A DNA stretch of 51,178 nucleotides. Origin: an uncultured Oscillospiraceae bacterium. GTDB lineage: Bacteria; Bacillota; Clostridia; Oscillospirales; Ruminococcaceae. The stretch lies in assembly GCA_900547455.1 (NCBI GenBank), contig URGV01000013.1, positions 1 to 51,178 of the forward strand. The letters are read 5' to 3'. The notes beneath the pieces are model-generated. The model was not told the origin of the DNA, made no database searches, and worked only from the letters and a program-made list of their open reading frames with translations. Made by a program: the position numbers and the translations under genes. Below, in pieces: positions 23,734-32,067 of the stretch; positions within the stretch are counted from its first letter, which is position 1; each line of letters opens with the position of its first letter.

Positions 23734-23904
23734 TTATTCAGCTTCCGGAGCGCCTACTGGGCAAACGCCAGCGCAAGCACCGCAGTCGATGCATTTGCCT
23801 GGATCGATCTCGTATTTATCTGCTCCAGCAGAGATAGCGCCTACCGGGCACTCAGCTTCACATGCACCGCAGCTGATGCAATCGCTTTTGATTTTGTACG
23901 CCAT
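23734..23904 (-). CDS. 2[4Fe-4S] ferredoxin
   Basis: A 56-residue clostridial-type ferredoxin, a soluble low-potential electron carrier. Two CX2CX2CX3CP cluster motifs are complete: C9, C12, C15, C19 and C38, C41, C44, C48, each followed by proline, within a clear internal duplication ([14 protein letters not shown] and [14 protein letters not shown]). The ATG at 23904 has GGAGG seven bases upstream. It has its own promoter and terminator, as usual for the main housekeeping ferredoxin of a fermenting anaerobe. Codon choice looks less GC-rich than that of its neighbours, which fits high expression. Confidence 0.96.
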   Translation of the reverse strand: MAYKIKSDCISCGACEAECPVGAISAGADKYEIDPGKCIDCGACAGVCPVGAPEAE

Positions 23905-23973
23905 AATGGTACCTCCATTTTTTCAAATTTTCCTTCTTCAGGACAACTGAAAAAGTTATCCTTTACATCTCCT

Positions 23974-24001
23974 ATTTTAACATATCACAGAAAAAAATCA
24001 A
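23974..24001 (-). promoter_or_regulatory. Promoter of the ferredoxin gene
   Basis: TTGATT (23996-24001), 16-bp spacer, TAAAAT (23974-23979) on the minus strand. Between here and 24119 there is only a short 7-bp hairpin (24057-24074) that may end the yaaT operon. Confidence 0.6.
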
Positions 24002-24119
24002 CCAATATTCTAAAATATTTTTTCAATAATTGTTTGCCTAGTGCATAAATTTTTCCATCTCCCCCATGGGAGATTTAAATAATGCGGAAAAATGGAACAT
24101 TTTCTTGATTTTTTCCCGC

Positions 24120-24998
24120 TTAGTTTTCCAGCTTTTTGAGCTCCTTGTTGCGCTTGATCTGTTCGTCGTCATCCTTTTGCGGACGTGCGTCGCGGATTAC
24201 CCGTACTGCCTCCCGCTCAAAGATCATCGGCGCGCCGTCGCTGGCCTTGTCCAACCGGACCTTGACAAGGCCGGTCAGGAGGCTGATCTCGGTGACAGTT
24301 CCCTTGCCCTCGCTGGTGGAGACGTAAGCGCCCACCTTCGGGGTGATGCGAATCAGGTTTTCGTAGGCGTTCTGCTCATACTTTAAGCAGCACATCAGCC
24401 TGCCGCAGGTGCCGGAGATTTTGGTCGGATTGAGCGAAAGCCCCTGCTCCTTGGCCATCTTAATCGAGACCGGCTGGAACTCTCCCAGGAAGGAGGAGCA
24501 GCAAAACGGCCGCCCGCAGATTCCAAGGCCGCCCAGCATCTTCGCCTCATCCCGCACGCCGATCTGGCGCAGCTCGATGCGGGTCTTAAACACCGACGCC
24601 AGGTCTTTGACCAGCTCGCGGAAGTCCACCCTGCCGTCGGCGGTGAAGTAAAACAGGATCTTGTTGTTGTCGAAGGTGTACTCGACATCCACCAGTTTCA
24701 TCTGGAGCTTATGCTTCTCAATCTTTTCCAAGCAGAGCTTGAACGCCTTTTTTTCCTTGACCTTATTTTCCTCGATGCGGCGCAGGTCGTCCTTGTTGGC
24801 CACGCGGATAACCGTCTTGAGCGGCTTGACAATCCCCTCGTCTTTGATTTGCCGGTTGCTGATGGCAACTTCGCCGCACTCGATGCCGCGCGCGGTCTCG
24901 ACAATCACCTTTTCCCCCACCGGCATCTGGACCCCGTTGGGAGAAAAGTAATATATTTTGCCCACCTGTTTAAAGCGGACACCAATTACTTCTGTCAT
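24120..24998 (-). CDS. yaaT: PSP1/YaaT (RicT) family protein
   Basis: A 292-residue PSP1-domain protein. In Bacillus the homologue RicT works with RicA and RicF in a complex carrying iron-sulfur clusters that affects mRNA processing, sporulation and competence. The conserved cysteine clusters are present: CGRPFCC (C161, C166, C167) and CGRLMCC (C198, C203, C204). The C-terminal tail is basic and acidic mixed (KDDDEQIKRNKELKKL). The ATG at 24998 has GGAGG five bases upstream. It follows holB by 44 bases, the same order as in Bacillus. Confidence 0.93.
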   Translation of the reverse strand: MTEVIGVRFKQVGKIYYFSPNGVQMPVGEKVIVETARGIECGEVAISNRQIKDEGIVKPLKTVIRVANKDDLRRIEENKVKEKKAFKLCLEKIEKHKLQMKLVDVEYTFDNNKILFYFTADGRVDFRELVKDLASVFKTRIELRQIGVRDEAKMLGGLGICGRPFCCSSFLGEFQPVSIKMAKEQGLSLNPTKISGTCGRLMCCLKYEQNAYENLIRITPKVGAYVSTSEGKGTVTEISLLTGLVKVRLDKASDGAPMIFEREAVRVIRDARPQKDDDEQIKRNKELKKLEN

Positions 24999-25042
24999 TC
25001 TTTCCTCCGTTCTCACAATACAAATCTATCTGAAAAGGCAAT

Positions 25043-26032
25043 TTACTGCTGCGCGGCTTTTGCCCCCGCGCAAAAAGCGGCCGCCGCCAGACTGAGGCTG
25101 ACGTTTTGGGTTACCTGCGCGGCCGTCCTGTCTATTATATCAAGAATCCGCATCGCCTGCAACGTCGAAAAGCGGTTTTTTACCGCCAGCGGAATCTCCT
25201 CGTGCGCGCAGGTCACCCCGCTCTGCACCCGCATAAGCTCCAGAAAATAGGCGCGCACCTCCTGCAGCAGGGCCAGAAATTCCTCCCTCTTTTTGCCTCC
25301 GGTGTATTCCTGCAGGCTGCTCAGCAGCTCAAACTCCTGGCCGATGCAGATCATCTGCCCGATCCTTCTGGCGTCGCAGGCAAGCTTGAGCTTCGCCTCA
25401 TTCTGCAAAATCTGCAGGGCCTTGCCAATATTTCCCTGCGCAAACTCTGCCGCCTGCTGCCGGCGCTGTTCATCGGTCTGCGGAGCCAGATGCCCCAGCG
25501 CCCGCAGGCACTCCTCCTGGCTGCACACCGCAATCGGAATGACCGCCGCGCGGGACAGGATGGTGGGCAGAATCCTGGCGCGGTTGTTGCAGGTCAGGAT
25601 GAACAGCACCCGCTCCGGCGGCTCCTCGATGATTTTGAGCAGGGCGTTCTGCGCCTGCTCGGTCATGTTGTGGACGTTGCGCAGGATATACACCTTATAA
25701 TCCCCATCGTTCGGTCGTATATAAGCGCCGGCGCGCAGCTCCCGAATCTGGTCGACGTGGAAGGCGTTGGCCTTATTTTCCGACTGCTCGATGACGACGT
25801 CGGGATGGTTGTCCTCCAGAATGAGGCGGCAGTTGCGGCATTCCCCGCAAGGACGCTGCGACACGTCCGGCTGCTGACAGAGCACCGCCGCGGCCATCAT
25901 CCGCGCAAAGGTGGTCTTGCCGCAGCCGTCCTCCCCTTCCAAAAGGACAGTATGCGGCAAACGCCCGTCAGTTATAAAATTGACGAGCGTTTGCTTAGGC
26001 TTATCGTTTTGATAAAATTGATCTAATAACAA
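25043..26032 (-). CDS. holB: DNA polymerase III delta-prime subunit
   Basis: A 329-residue clamp-loader subunit. It has the AAA+ Walker A GEDGCGKTTF (about 33-42), the zinc-binding CGECRNC, the DYKVYILRNVHNMTEQAQNALLKIIEEPP block and a sensor-1 like LTCNNRARILPTILSR. The usual SRC motif reads SRA, common in delta-prime subunits, which are not ATPases. Start is TTG at 26032 with AAGGGAG upstream; no better ATG preserves the conserved N-terminus. It lies between darA and yaaT in the conserved yaa block. Confidence 0.93.
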   Translation of the reverse strand: MLLDQFYQNDKPKQTLVNFITDGRLPHTVLLEGEDGCGKTTFARMMAAAVLCQQPDVSQRPCGECRNCRLILEDNHPDVVIEQSENKANAFHVDQIRELRAGAYIRPNDGDYKVYILRNVHNMTEQAQNALLKIIEEPPERVLFILTCNNRARILPTILSRAAVIPIAVCSQEECLRALGHLAPQTDEQRRQQAAEFAQGNIGKALQILQNEAKLKLACDARRIGQMICIGQEFELLSSLQEYTGGKKREEFLALLQEVRAYFLELMRVQSGVTCAHEEIPLAVKNRFSTLQAMRILDIIDRTAAQVTQNVSLSLAAAAFCAGAKAAQQ

Positions 26033-26063
26033 CCTTGTTCTCCCTTACGATGCCGGCCTTCGA

Positions 26064-26387
26064 TTATACCTTTTCGAAGCGCTCAACGTCCAGAACAAAG
26101 ATGGTGGCGCCGCCGACCTGTACTTCTACCGGGTAGGTGGTGTACATGCCAACGCCATAGGATGCAGAGGACGGAACCATCTGTTTGCGTTTCTTGGAAT
26201 GATCCGCAATGATGGTGATAACCTCGTCAACCTTTTCGTCCTGGGTACCGATCAGGAAGGTTGTGTTTCCCGAAAGCAGGAATCCACCGGTGGTCGCCAG
26301 CTTTGTGACCGAGAAGTGATTCTTTGTCAGTGCGGACGAAACCTTCGAGCTGTCATCATTCGAAACAATCGCTAAAATTAACTTCAT
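26064..26387 (-). CDS. darA: Cyclic-di-AMP receptor DarA/PstA
   Basis: A 107-residue PII-like protein of the YaaQ family, which binds cyclic di-AMP as a trimer. Family landmarks include the N-terminal MKLILAIVSNDD, the TKLATTGGFLLSGNTTFLIGT loop region and the closing GGATIFVLDVERFEK. The ATG at 26387 is preferred over an earlier TTG because it aligns with the family N-terminus; GAGGGGG lies nine bases upstream. Targets are unknown. It is part of the queG-decarboxylase-darA-holB-yaaT run, with a possible internal promoter. Confidence 0.92.
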   Translation of the reverse strand: MKLILAIVSNDDSSKVSSALTKNHFSVTKLATTGGFLLSGNTTFLIGTQDEKVDEVITIIADHSKKRKQMVPSSASYGVGMYTTYPVEVQVGGATIFVLDVERFEKV

Positions 26388-26480
26388 ATAGGTTAACCCC
26401 CTCTGTCCAAGCAGCATGTTTGTCCTGCCTGGTCATTGATATTGAAAGCGGAAATTTGATTTGCCAAAATTTCCATACTT

Positions 26481-27833
26481 CTATTTTACCACATCCATAA
26501 CAAAAATGCCAGAGTTTTTTAAGATTTTTCTTAATTCTTTGTGCAATCTTTCTCCAGGCATCACAAGCGGAATCCCCGGCGGGCAGGTGATCTTGACCTG
26601 GGCGGAGATTCTGCCCTCGGCCTTGTCGATGTCGACGCTCTCCTTTGGAGCAAGCAGCGCCTGCCGCAGCCCCATCACCCGCTGGGAAGGGACGATCGGG
26701 AAAGGGGTAAAACTGCCCTTTTGCCTTACCGGGCAGTCGAGCAAAAATTGGCGCACCCGCGCAAAATCCTCCTCCCGGTTAAAGGGGGAAAAGAGCAGCA
26801 CGCAGCCGCTGTCGCTGCAGTACTCCTCCATGATGCGCCGCTCGTGCAGCAGTGCTTTAAATTCCTTGGCGGTGTAACCGGAACCGGCCAGCGGCAGGGT
26901 CAGGCGCATTGGGTCGCAGTGCTTCGGGATCGGGTAGCCCTGTTCTCTGGCAAGCCGGCGCAGCTCTCCCCATTTTCGCACCGTCCGGCGCAGCTGGTCA
27001 GGACCGTCCTTCAACAAAAAAGCTGCGGTCGAATCGATCGACAGCATGATGAGGTAGTTCGGGCTGGTCGAGCCAAAGACGGTCATCGCGCCTTTGAGCT
27101 GCGGGACATATTCCTCCCGGTTGCAGTGCAGCAGCGCGGCTCCGGTCAGGGCGGGCAGCGTCTTATGCAGCGAGTCGCAGCACAGGTCCGCCCCCAGCTG
27201 CATCGGGTGCAGGGAACATCCGTCCTCCCCCTGCAAAAAGCGCAGGTGCGCCCCGTGGGCGTTGTCCACCAGCAGCGGAACGCCGTGGGCGTGCGCAACC
27301 TCCGCGATGCCCTCGATGTCGGACATCACCCCAAAATAGTCCGGCGAGGTGATATAGACTGCGCACACATCTTCTTCCCTTTGCAGCGCCGCCGCCACAT
27401 CCTCCGGGGCGATGCGGCCGATCAGCCGCTCCTCATTGTCTCGCTGCGGGTAGACCCACACCGGTTCCAGCCCCAGCAGGGCCATCGCGTTGACCGCCGC
27501 CGCGTGGATGTTGCGCCCGGCAATCACCTTGCCGCCTTCCCGCGCCACCAACCGCAGCATCGCCTGGATACAGAGGGTGGAGCCGCCCGCACTGATTACC
27601 GACGAACGGGTGCCGTAAAGCTGTGTGAAAATTTCTTCCAGCTCCTTGAGCGGGCCATCGTCCTCGAACAGGCTGTCGGTTCCCTCCACCTCGGTCAGGT
27701 CGTAGGCGGCAAGCGGGCCGAACGGCTCGATGGGCGCGCCCTTGTGCCCGGGCATGTGCAGCCGCGACCAGCCGGCGTCGATGTACTCTTCCAGCGCCCG
27801 GCGCAGCGGGGTCTCAGTCCGTTTATTTTCCAT
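26481..27833 (-). CDS. Orn/Lys/Arg decarboxylase-family PLP enzyme
   Basis: A 450-residue fold-type I PLP enzyme of the YaaO group, shorter than the inducible lysine and ornithine decarboxylases because the N-terminal wing domain is missing. The N-terminal LHMPGHKG substrate motif, the VEGTDSLFEDDGPL segment, the phosphate loop SAGGSTLCIQAM, the aspartate/histidine VDNAHGAHL and the PLP lysine in DSLHKTLPALTG are all present. The ATG at 27833 overlaps the queG-like stop by 11 bases. The likely reaction is decarboxylation of a basic amino acid or arginine-type substrate for polyamine synthesis; the exact substrate is not readable. Confidence 0.88.
   Translation of the reverse strand: MENKRTETPLRRALEEYIDAGWSRLHMPGHKGAPIEPFGPLAAYDLTEVEGTDSLFEDDGPLKELEEIFTQLYGTRSSVISAGGSTLCIQAMLRLVAREGGKVIAGRNIHAAAVNAMALLGLEPVWVYPQRDNEERLIGRIAPEDVAAALQREEDVCAVYITSPDYFGVMSDIEGIAEVAHAHGVPLLVDNAHGAHLRFLQGEDGCSLHPMQLGADLCCDSLHKTLPALTGAALLHCNREEYVPQLKGAMTVFGSTSPNYLIMLSIDSTAAFLLKDGPDQLRRTVRKWGELRRLAREQGYPIPKHCDPMRLTLPLAGSGYTAKEFKALLHERRIMEEYCSDSGCVLLFSPFNREEDFARVRQFLLDCPVRQKGSFTPFPIVPSQRVMGLRQALLAPKESVDIDKAEGRISAQVKITCPPGIPLVMPGERLHKELRKILKNSGIFVMDVVK
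26483..26488 (-). promoter_or_regulatory. Possible internal promoter before darA
   Basis: TGGTAAAAT on the minus strand (TAAAAT at 26483-26488) overlaps the stop of the decarboxylase gene. The -35 is weak. Confidence 0.35.
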
Positions 27834-28665
27834 CCAAAGTTTCCTCCTCCAAAAGGGCGATGTTGCGCAGGATTGTCTTTTTGCCGCGGTAGTTAAAAGC
27901 CCTGGTTTTAAGCAGCTTCTCCGCCTGCTCCCGGTCGAACACCGCCACGGCCGATTCCAGAAATTCTGGCACCGGGCTTTCCTTCGGCTCCCGGTTGCAG
28001 GGGCAGACGTCGTTGCAGATGTCGCAGCCCCAGATGAGCCCGCCCGCCCGTATCTGCCGGATTTCCCACTCGGTCAACTCGCCCTTTTTCTGGGTGATGT
28101 GGGAGCGGCAGCGGGACAGCTCGACGCTGCCATCCGGCTGCAGCGCCCCCTGCGGACAGGCTCGCTGACAGCGTCCGCAGTTGAGACAGTCGGATGGAGA
28201 GAGGGGCACATCCGGCTCCAGCGCAAGGTCGGTGACCACCTCTCCGATAAAGACATAGCTGCCGTAATCCGGATGGAGCAGCAGGCCGTTCTTTCCCCTC
28301 CTGCCCAGCCCCGCCAGCAGGGCGGAGCGGACCTCTGGAACGGGGGAATTGTCGGTGAACGGTTCAAAGCGGTTGTTTGGAAACTGCTGTCTCAGCGCCT
28401 CACAGAAGCGCTGAAGATATTCCCCGGCAATCAGGTGGTAGTCGGTCACCATCGCATAGCGGGAGATGTTGCGCTCCGGGTGCTCCCCCGTATAGTAGGG
28501 GAACAGGCAGACCAGCACCGACTGCGCGTTCTCCGGCAGCCTCTGTTTGGCACGGCATTCCAGCAGGGGCGGCAGGTCCGCAAACCGGCAGATGCCAAAA
28601 GGATATGCTTCCCTCCCCCGCAAAATCTTTCCGGCCAGGCGCCGCACCACTTCCTTTTCCTGCAT
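27823..28665 (-). CDS. QueG-like epoxyqueuosine reductase family protein
   Basis: A 280-residue iron-sulfur protein. The N-terminal half resembles the cobalamin-binding DUF1730 domain of QueG (PEVRSALLAGLGRRGKNGLL, YGSYVFIGEVVTDL). Two [4Fe-4S] motifs follow: CLNCGRCQRACP with a later single cysteine, and GCDICNDVCPCN. QueG itself, the last enzyme of queuosine synthesis in tRNA, is normally longer and often has HEAT repeats at the C-terminus, absent here, so this may be a shorter clostridial branch with a related role. The ATG at 28665 has AAGGAGG upstream. It leads the operon that runs to yaaT. Confidence 0.8.
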   Translation of the reverse strand: MQEKEVVRRLAGKILRGREAYPFGICRFADLPPLLECRAKQRLPENAQSVLVCLFPYYTGEHPERNISRYAMVTDYHLIAGEYLQRFCEALRQQFPNNRFEPFTDNSPVPEVRSALLAGLGRRGKNGLLLHPDYGSYVFIGEVVTDLALEPDVPLSPSDCLNCGRCQRACPQGALQPDGSVELSRCRSHITQKKGELTEWEIRQIRAGGLIWGCDICNDVCPCNREPKESPVPEFLESAVAVFDREQAEKLLKTRAFNYRGKKTILRNIALLEEETLDGK

Positions 28666-28699
28666 CTCCCTTCCTCCTTTTGCAAATTCCTGTTCCTTT

Positions 28700-28728
28700 A
28701 CTTTATCACATTCCGCGCCTTGCCGCAA
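28700..28728 (-). promoter_or_regulatory. Promoter of the queG-yaaT operon
   Basis: TTGCGG (28723-28728), 17-bp spacer, TAAAGT (28700-28705) on the minus strand. Confidence 0.55.
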
Positions 28729-28768
28729 CCGGCTGAAAAAAGGCTTTGCAGAAAAGCGCAGTTTGTTC

Positions 28769-28797
28769 TTTTCATGCGGCAGAATTTATGCTACAAT
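28769..28797 (+). promoter_or_regulatory. Promoter of the serine dehydratase operon
   Basis: TTTTCA (28769-28774), 17-bp spacer, TACAAT (28792-28797), with a TG extended -10. Confidence 0.65.
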
Positions 28798-28849
28798 ACC
28801 TGTAGGCTACTCTTAACCTCAAACTCAACTACAGGGGGAATTTGATATT

Positions 28850-29521
28850 ATGAACATCAGCATGTTCGATATTTTGGGCCCCATCATGATCGGCCCTTCC
28901 AGCTCGCACACCGCCGGCGCACAGCGCATCGGCAAGGCGATGTACAACATGATTGCGGACAAGCAGCTGCAGGCGGTGCACTTCATCCTGCACGGCTCGT
29001 TCCATCTGACCCTGCGGGGCCACGGCACCGACCGCGCGCTGGTCGGCGGCGTACTGGGCATGAACGCCTATGACCCACAGCTGAAAAACTCGTTGGAAAT
29101 CGCCAAAGAGCGCGGCATCGAGGTCACCTTCGAGGGCGCGGACCTGGGCGACGTGCATCCGAACACGGTGCGCATCATCGCGCAGACCACCGACGGAACG
29201 CTGACCACCCTGACCGGCTCCTCGGTCGGCGGCGGCGAGATTGAGATTGTGGACATCAACGGCACTCCGGCCAAATTCTCCGGCCGCTACCCGGCGGTGG
29301 TCATCAACCACATCGACCGGCTGGGCATCATCAGCCACATCACCTCGATTCTGGCTATCAACCAGATCAACATCGTCACCGTCGTCAACTCCCGCGACAG
29401 CACCGGCAAAAAGGCTGTCACCATGATCGAGACCGAAACGCTGGTCGACACCTCGGTCAAGAAGGAACTGGAAAGCATGTCCGCTGTGGAAAGCGTCGTC
29501 ACCATGGAAAAGGTCAGCTAG
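28850..29521 (+). CDS. sdaAB: L-serine dehydratase, beta subunit
   Basis: A 223-residue subunit of the iron-sulfur serine deaminase that converts L-serine to pyruvate and ammonia. The signature IMIGPSSSHTAGAQRIG near the N-terminus and a C-terminal ACT domain (about 148-223, HIDRLGIISHITSIL) are visible; ACT domains sense amino acids. The ATG at 28850 has AGGGGG 11 bases upstream. The catalytic alpha subunit follows 48 bases later on the same transcript. Confidence 0.95.
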   Translation: MNISMFDILGPIMIGPSSSHTAGAQRIGKAMYNMIADKQLQAVHFILHGSFHLTLRGHGTDRALVGGVLGMNAYDPQLKNSLEIAKERGIEVTFEGADLGDVHPNTVRIIAQTTDGTLTTLTGSSVGGGEIEIVDINGTPAKFSGRYPAVVINHIDRLGIISHITSILAINQINIVTVVNSRDSTGKKAVTMIETETLVDTSVKKELESMSAVESVVTMEKVS

Positions 29522-29569
29522 TTTTCCTCCCTCTTTTGCTCTACTTCAACACGAAAGGAACCTGTTGTT

Positions 29570-30493
29570 ATGTATTTTTCTGCCAAGGAAATCCTCGCCC
29601 AGCTGGAGGGTACCGACAAGCGCATCTGCGACCTTGTCATCCAAAACGAGACCGAACTGTTTGAAACCCCTTACGATAAAATCATGGAGATGCTGGAGGA
29701 GCGCTACCAGATCATGTACAACTCCGCCCACGACGCCCTGGAAAAGGAGATCCGCTCGCTGAGCGGTCTGACCGGCGGCAGCGCCCGCAAGATGTGGGAC
29801 TACTACAAAAAGGGCTCGATGATCTGCGACGGAACCATCATCCGCGGCGCGGCCTACGCCCTGTCCTGTCTGGAAGTCAACGCCTCGATGGGCCTGATCG
29901 TCGCCGCTCCCACCGCCGGCGCCTGCGGCATCCTGCCGGGCTGCCTGCTCACCGTCGCGGAAAAGCACGACATCCCGCACCAGCAGGTGCTGGAAGCCCT
30001 AGCCACCGCTTCGGGCATCGGCCAGCTGATTGTCAAAAAGGCGACCGTCTCCGGCGCAGAGGGCGGCTGCCAGGCCGAGTGCGGCAGCGCCGCTGCGATG
30101 GCTGCGGGCGCTGTGGTTGAGATGCTGGGCGGCACCCCTGCCCAGGCCTTTGACGCCGCCGCCATCGCGATGCAGAACATCATGGGCTTAGTCTGCGACC
30201 CGGTTGCGGGCCTGGTCGAGATGCCCTGCGCCAAACGCAACGCCTCGGGCATCGCAAACGCTTTGGTCAGCGCGGACCTTGCCCTGAGCGGCATCTTCAG
30301 TGAAATCCCGTTCGATGAGGTGGTGGAAGCGATGTACAAGGTCGGCAAGGCGCTGCCTTCCACCCTGCGCGAGACTGCGCTGGGCGGCGTTGCAACCACC
30401 CCGACCGCACTGGCGATGAAGGAAAAAATCTACGGCAAAGGCGCCGCAGAATCTGCCTGCAGCGGGGACTGCGCCTCCTGCGGACTGTGCTAA
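29570..30493 (+). CDS. sdaAA: L-serine dehydratase, alpha subunit
   Basis: A 307-residue catalytic subunit carrying the oxygen-sensitive [4Fe-4S] cluster. Family motifs include MGLIVAAPTAGACGILPG, EGGCQAECGSAAAMAAG, CDPVAGLVEMPCAKRN and the C-terminal cysteines; the cluster cysteines fall in these segments. The C-terminus ends with a cysteine-rich SACSGDCASCGLC tail, more cysteines than the cluster needs and worth noting. The ATG at 29570 has GAAAGGA upstream. It forms a two-gene operon with sdaAB and closes with a strong terminator. Confidence 0.95.
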   Translation: MYFSAKEILAQLEGTDKRICDLVIQNETELFETPYDKIMEMLEERYQIMYNSAHDALEKEIRSLSGLTGGSARKMWDYYKKGSMICDGTIIRGAAYALSCLEVNASMGLIVAAPTAGACGILPGCLLTVAEKHDIPHQQVLEALATASGIGQLIVKKATVSGAEGGCQAECGSAAAMAAGAVVEMLGGTPAQAFDAAAIAMQNIMGLVCDPVAGLVEMPCAKRNASGIANALVSADLALSGIFSEIPFDEVVEAMYKVGKALPSTLRETALGGVATTPTALAMKEKIYGKGAAESACSGDCASCGLC

Positions 30494-30518
30494 AAAAGCA
30501 AAACCGATCAAGGAAAAA

Positions 30519-30555
30519 GGAGATAGGGGAAAACCCCTATCTCCTTTTGTTTTGC
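30519..30555. terminator. Bidirectional terminator after sdaAA
   Basis: GGAGATAGGGG/CCCCTATCTCC stem with an AAAA loop and T-runs on both sides; shared with the convergent 55-residue gene. Confidence 0.9.
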
Positions 30556-30704
30556 ATCACCTGCTGCGCATGAAAATGCAACTCGTCCGCGTTGTGAATC
30601 TGATGGGTGCTCTGGATCAGCGACCCCTGCACGTCCTCGGGCAGCGTCAGAAAAAACTGCTTTGCCTTTGCGTCCTTTGCCAGCAAATCGTTGAGATTTG
30701 GCAT
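30537..30704 (-). CDS. Small conserved clostridial-type protein
   Basis: A 55-residue protein without a named function. It begins MPNLNDLLAKDAKAKQFF, then has LPEDVQGSLIQ and ends with a histidine-containing amphipathic helix (DELHFHAQQVMQ). Short proteins with a LPEDVQ core followed by a DELH-type helix are, from memory, widespread in clostridia. The ATG at 30704 has only a modest AAAGG about 12 bases upstream. The stop lies inside the terminator shared with sdaAA. It is convergent to sdaAA and divergent from the ATPase gene. Confidence 0.6.
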   Translation of the reverse strand: MPNLNDLLAKDAKAKQFFLTLPEDVQGSLIQSTHQIHNADELHFHAQQVMQNKRR

Positions 30705-30881
30705 AAACCAACCACGCCTTTCTAAAAACGGATTTCTTTCGCGATTAGTATGTTCCTCCCGCCCTTGTTTATACCTGTCTGACCCTGCAAAATTTGAGGA
30801 GAAAAGCCTTGATTCCGAACCATTTTTTGCCCGCTTTTCTATACTGTAGTAAGCTCGTGATTTTGCAAGGAGGTCCTTACC

Positions 30882-32006
30882 ATGTCCGAAAACACCCCGA
30901 TTCGTTTCTTTCTGGGCTCCAATTCTCCGCAGGGTTTCGTCTCGCGCTTCGATCAGCTGGACTGCGGCGACCCGCAGTGGCACACCTTCATCATCAAGGG
31001 AGGGCCGGGCTGCGGCAAATCCACCTTCATGAAGCGCATCGCCTCGGTCTTTGCAGAGCGCTGTGCCGGCATGCAGCTGATTCCCTGCTCATCTGACCCG
31101 GAGTCGCTCGACGCCGTCATCCTGCCGGAGTGGAAGGTTTCTGTCGTCGACGGCACCGCCCCGCATGTGCTGGAGCCCAAGAACCCCGCCCTTTCCGAAA
31201 GCATCCTCTCGTTCGGCGATTTTCTGGATCCGATGAAGATCAAGCCCCACGGCGAGACCATCCGCCTGATCGGTCAGGCCACCTCCAAAAACTACTCTCA
31301 GGCCATCGACTGCCTGGCCGCCGCTAAAAGCTTTTTAAACGATTCCAGCCGCATCGCTTTGAGCTGCCTGGCGCTCGAAAAACTCTCCGCCTACGCCCGC
31401 CACTATGCCTGCAAGCACTTTCCGCGCCGCAGTGGCCATCCCGGCAAGGGCAAGGAAAGCGTCCGGTTTTTAAGCGCCGTCAACGCGCAGGGCGTGACCA
31501 GCCTTGCCCAAACGGCCGACGCACTGTGCGGCCACATCTGCTTTATTGCGGACGACTGGGGCGCGGCCTCCTCGCTGTTTTTGTCCGCGCTGCGTACCCA
31601 CGCCCTGGAAAACGGGCACGACGTCATCACCTGCTACTGCCCGCTCTCCCCGCACAGCAAGATTGACCACCTGCTCATCCCCGGCCTCGGCCTTGCCTTC
31701 ATGACCGAAAACCGCTTCCACAACCTCTCCGGCCTGATCCCCGACCGCCGCATCCATGCCAAACGCTTTTTGGACATCGAGGTGCTGCGCCGCCACAAAA
31801 AGCGGCTGAGCTTTAACCAGAAGGCAGCCTCCCAGATGATCCGCCAGGCAGTGGCCAGCCTTTCCGAAAACAAAGCGCTGCACGATGAGCTGGAAAGCAT
31901 CTACTTACAGGCGATGGACTTCTCGATGATGGACTCGGTGCTGGAAAGTGTGGTCGCCCAGATCGTCGACTTCCGCACCGCGCGGGAAGGCTCTCTGCTG
32001 ATCTGA
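30882..32006 (+). CDS. P-loop ATPase with degenerate second domain
   Basis: A 374-residue protein related to a family of uncharacterised two-domain ATPases of Firmicutes. Domain 1 has a clear Walker A, KGGPGCGKSTFM (about 38-49). In relatives, as remembered, the second half starts with another P-loop; the matching place here reads CFIADDWGAASSLF (about 213-226), which lacks the GKS/T. The second half keeps the family segments DVITCYCPLSPHSKIDHLLIP and GLAFMTENRFH. The ATG at 30882 follows AAGGAGG. Function unknown. It is followed 61 bases later by a methyltransferase gene with its own promoter. Confidence 0.8.
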   Translation: MSENTPIRFFLGSNSPQGFVSRFDQLDCGDPQWHTFIIKGGPGCGKSTFMKRIASVFAERCAGMQLIPCSSDPESLDAVILPEWKVSVVDGTAPHVLEPKNPALSESILSFGDFLDPMKIKPHGETIRLIGQATSKNYSQAIDCLAAAKSFLNDSSRIALSCLALEKLSAYARHYACKHFPRRSGHPGKGKESVRFLSAVNAQGVTSLAQTADALCGHICFIADDWGAASSLFLSALRTHALENGHDVITCYCPLSPHSKIDHLLIPGLGLAFMTENRFHNLSGLIPDRRIHAKRFLDIEVLRRHKKRLSFNQKAASQMIRQAVASLSENKALHDELESIYLQAMDFSMMDSVLESVVAQIVDFRTAREGSLLI

Positions 32007-32007
32007 C

Positions 32008-32036
32008 TTGTTTCCCTCCTCCTTTGGTGATATACT
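32008..32036 (+). promoter_or_regulatory. Promoter of the methyltransferase gene
   Basis: TTGTTT (32008-32013), 17-bp spacer, TATACT (32031-32036), starting immediately after the ATPase stop. Confidence 0.65.
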
Positions 32037-32067
32037 GAACTCATCACCGTCAAAAGGAGGAATTTTC

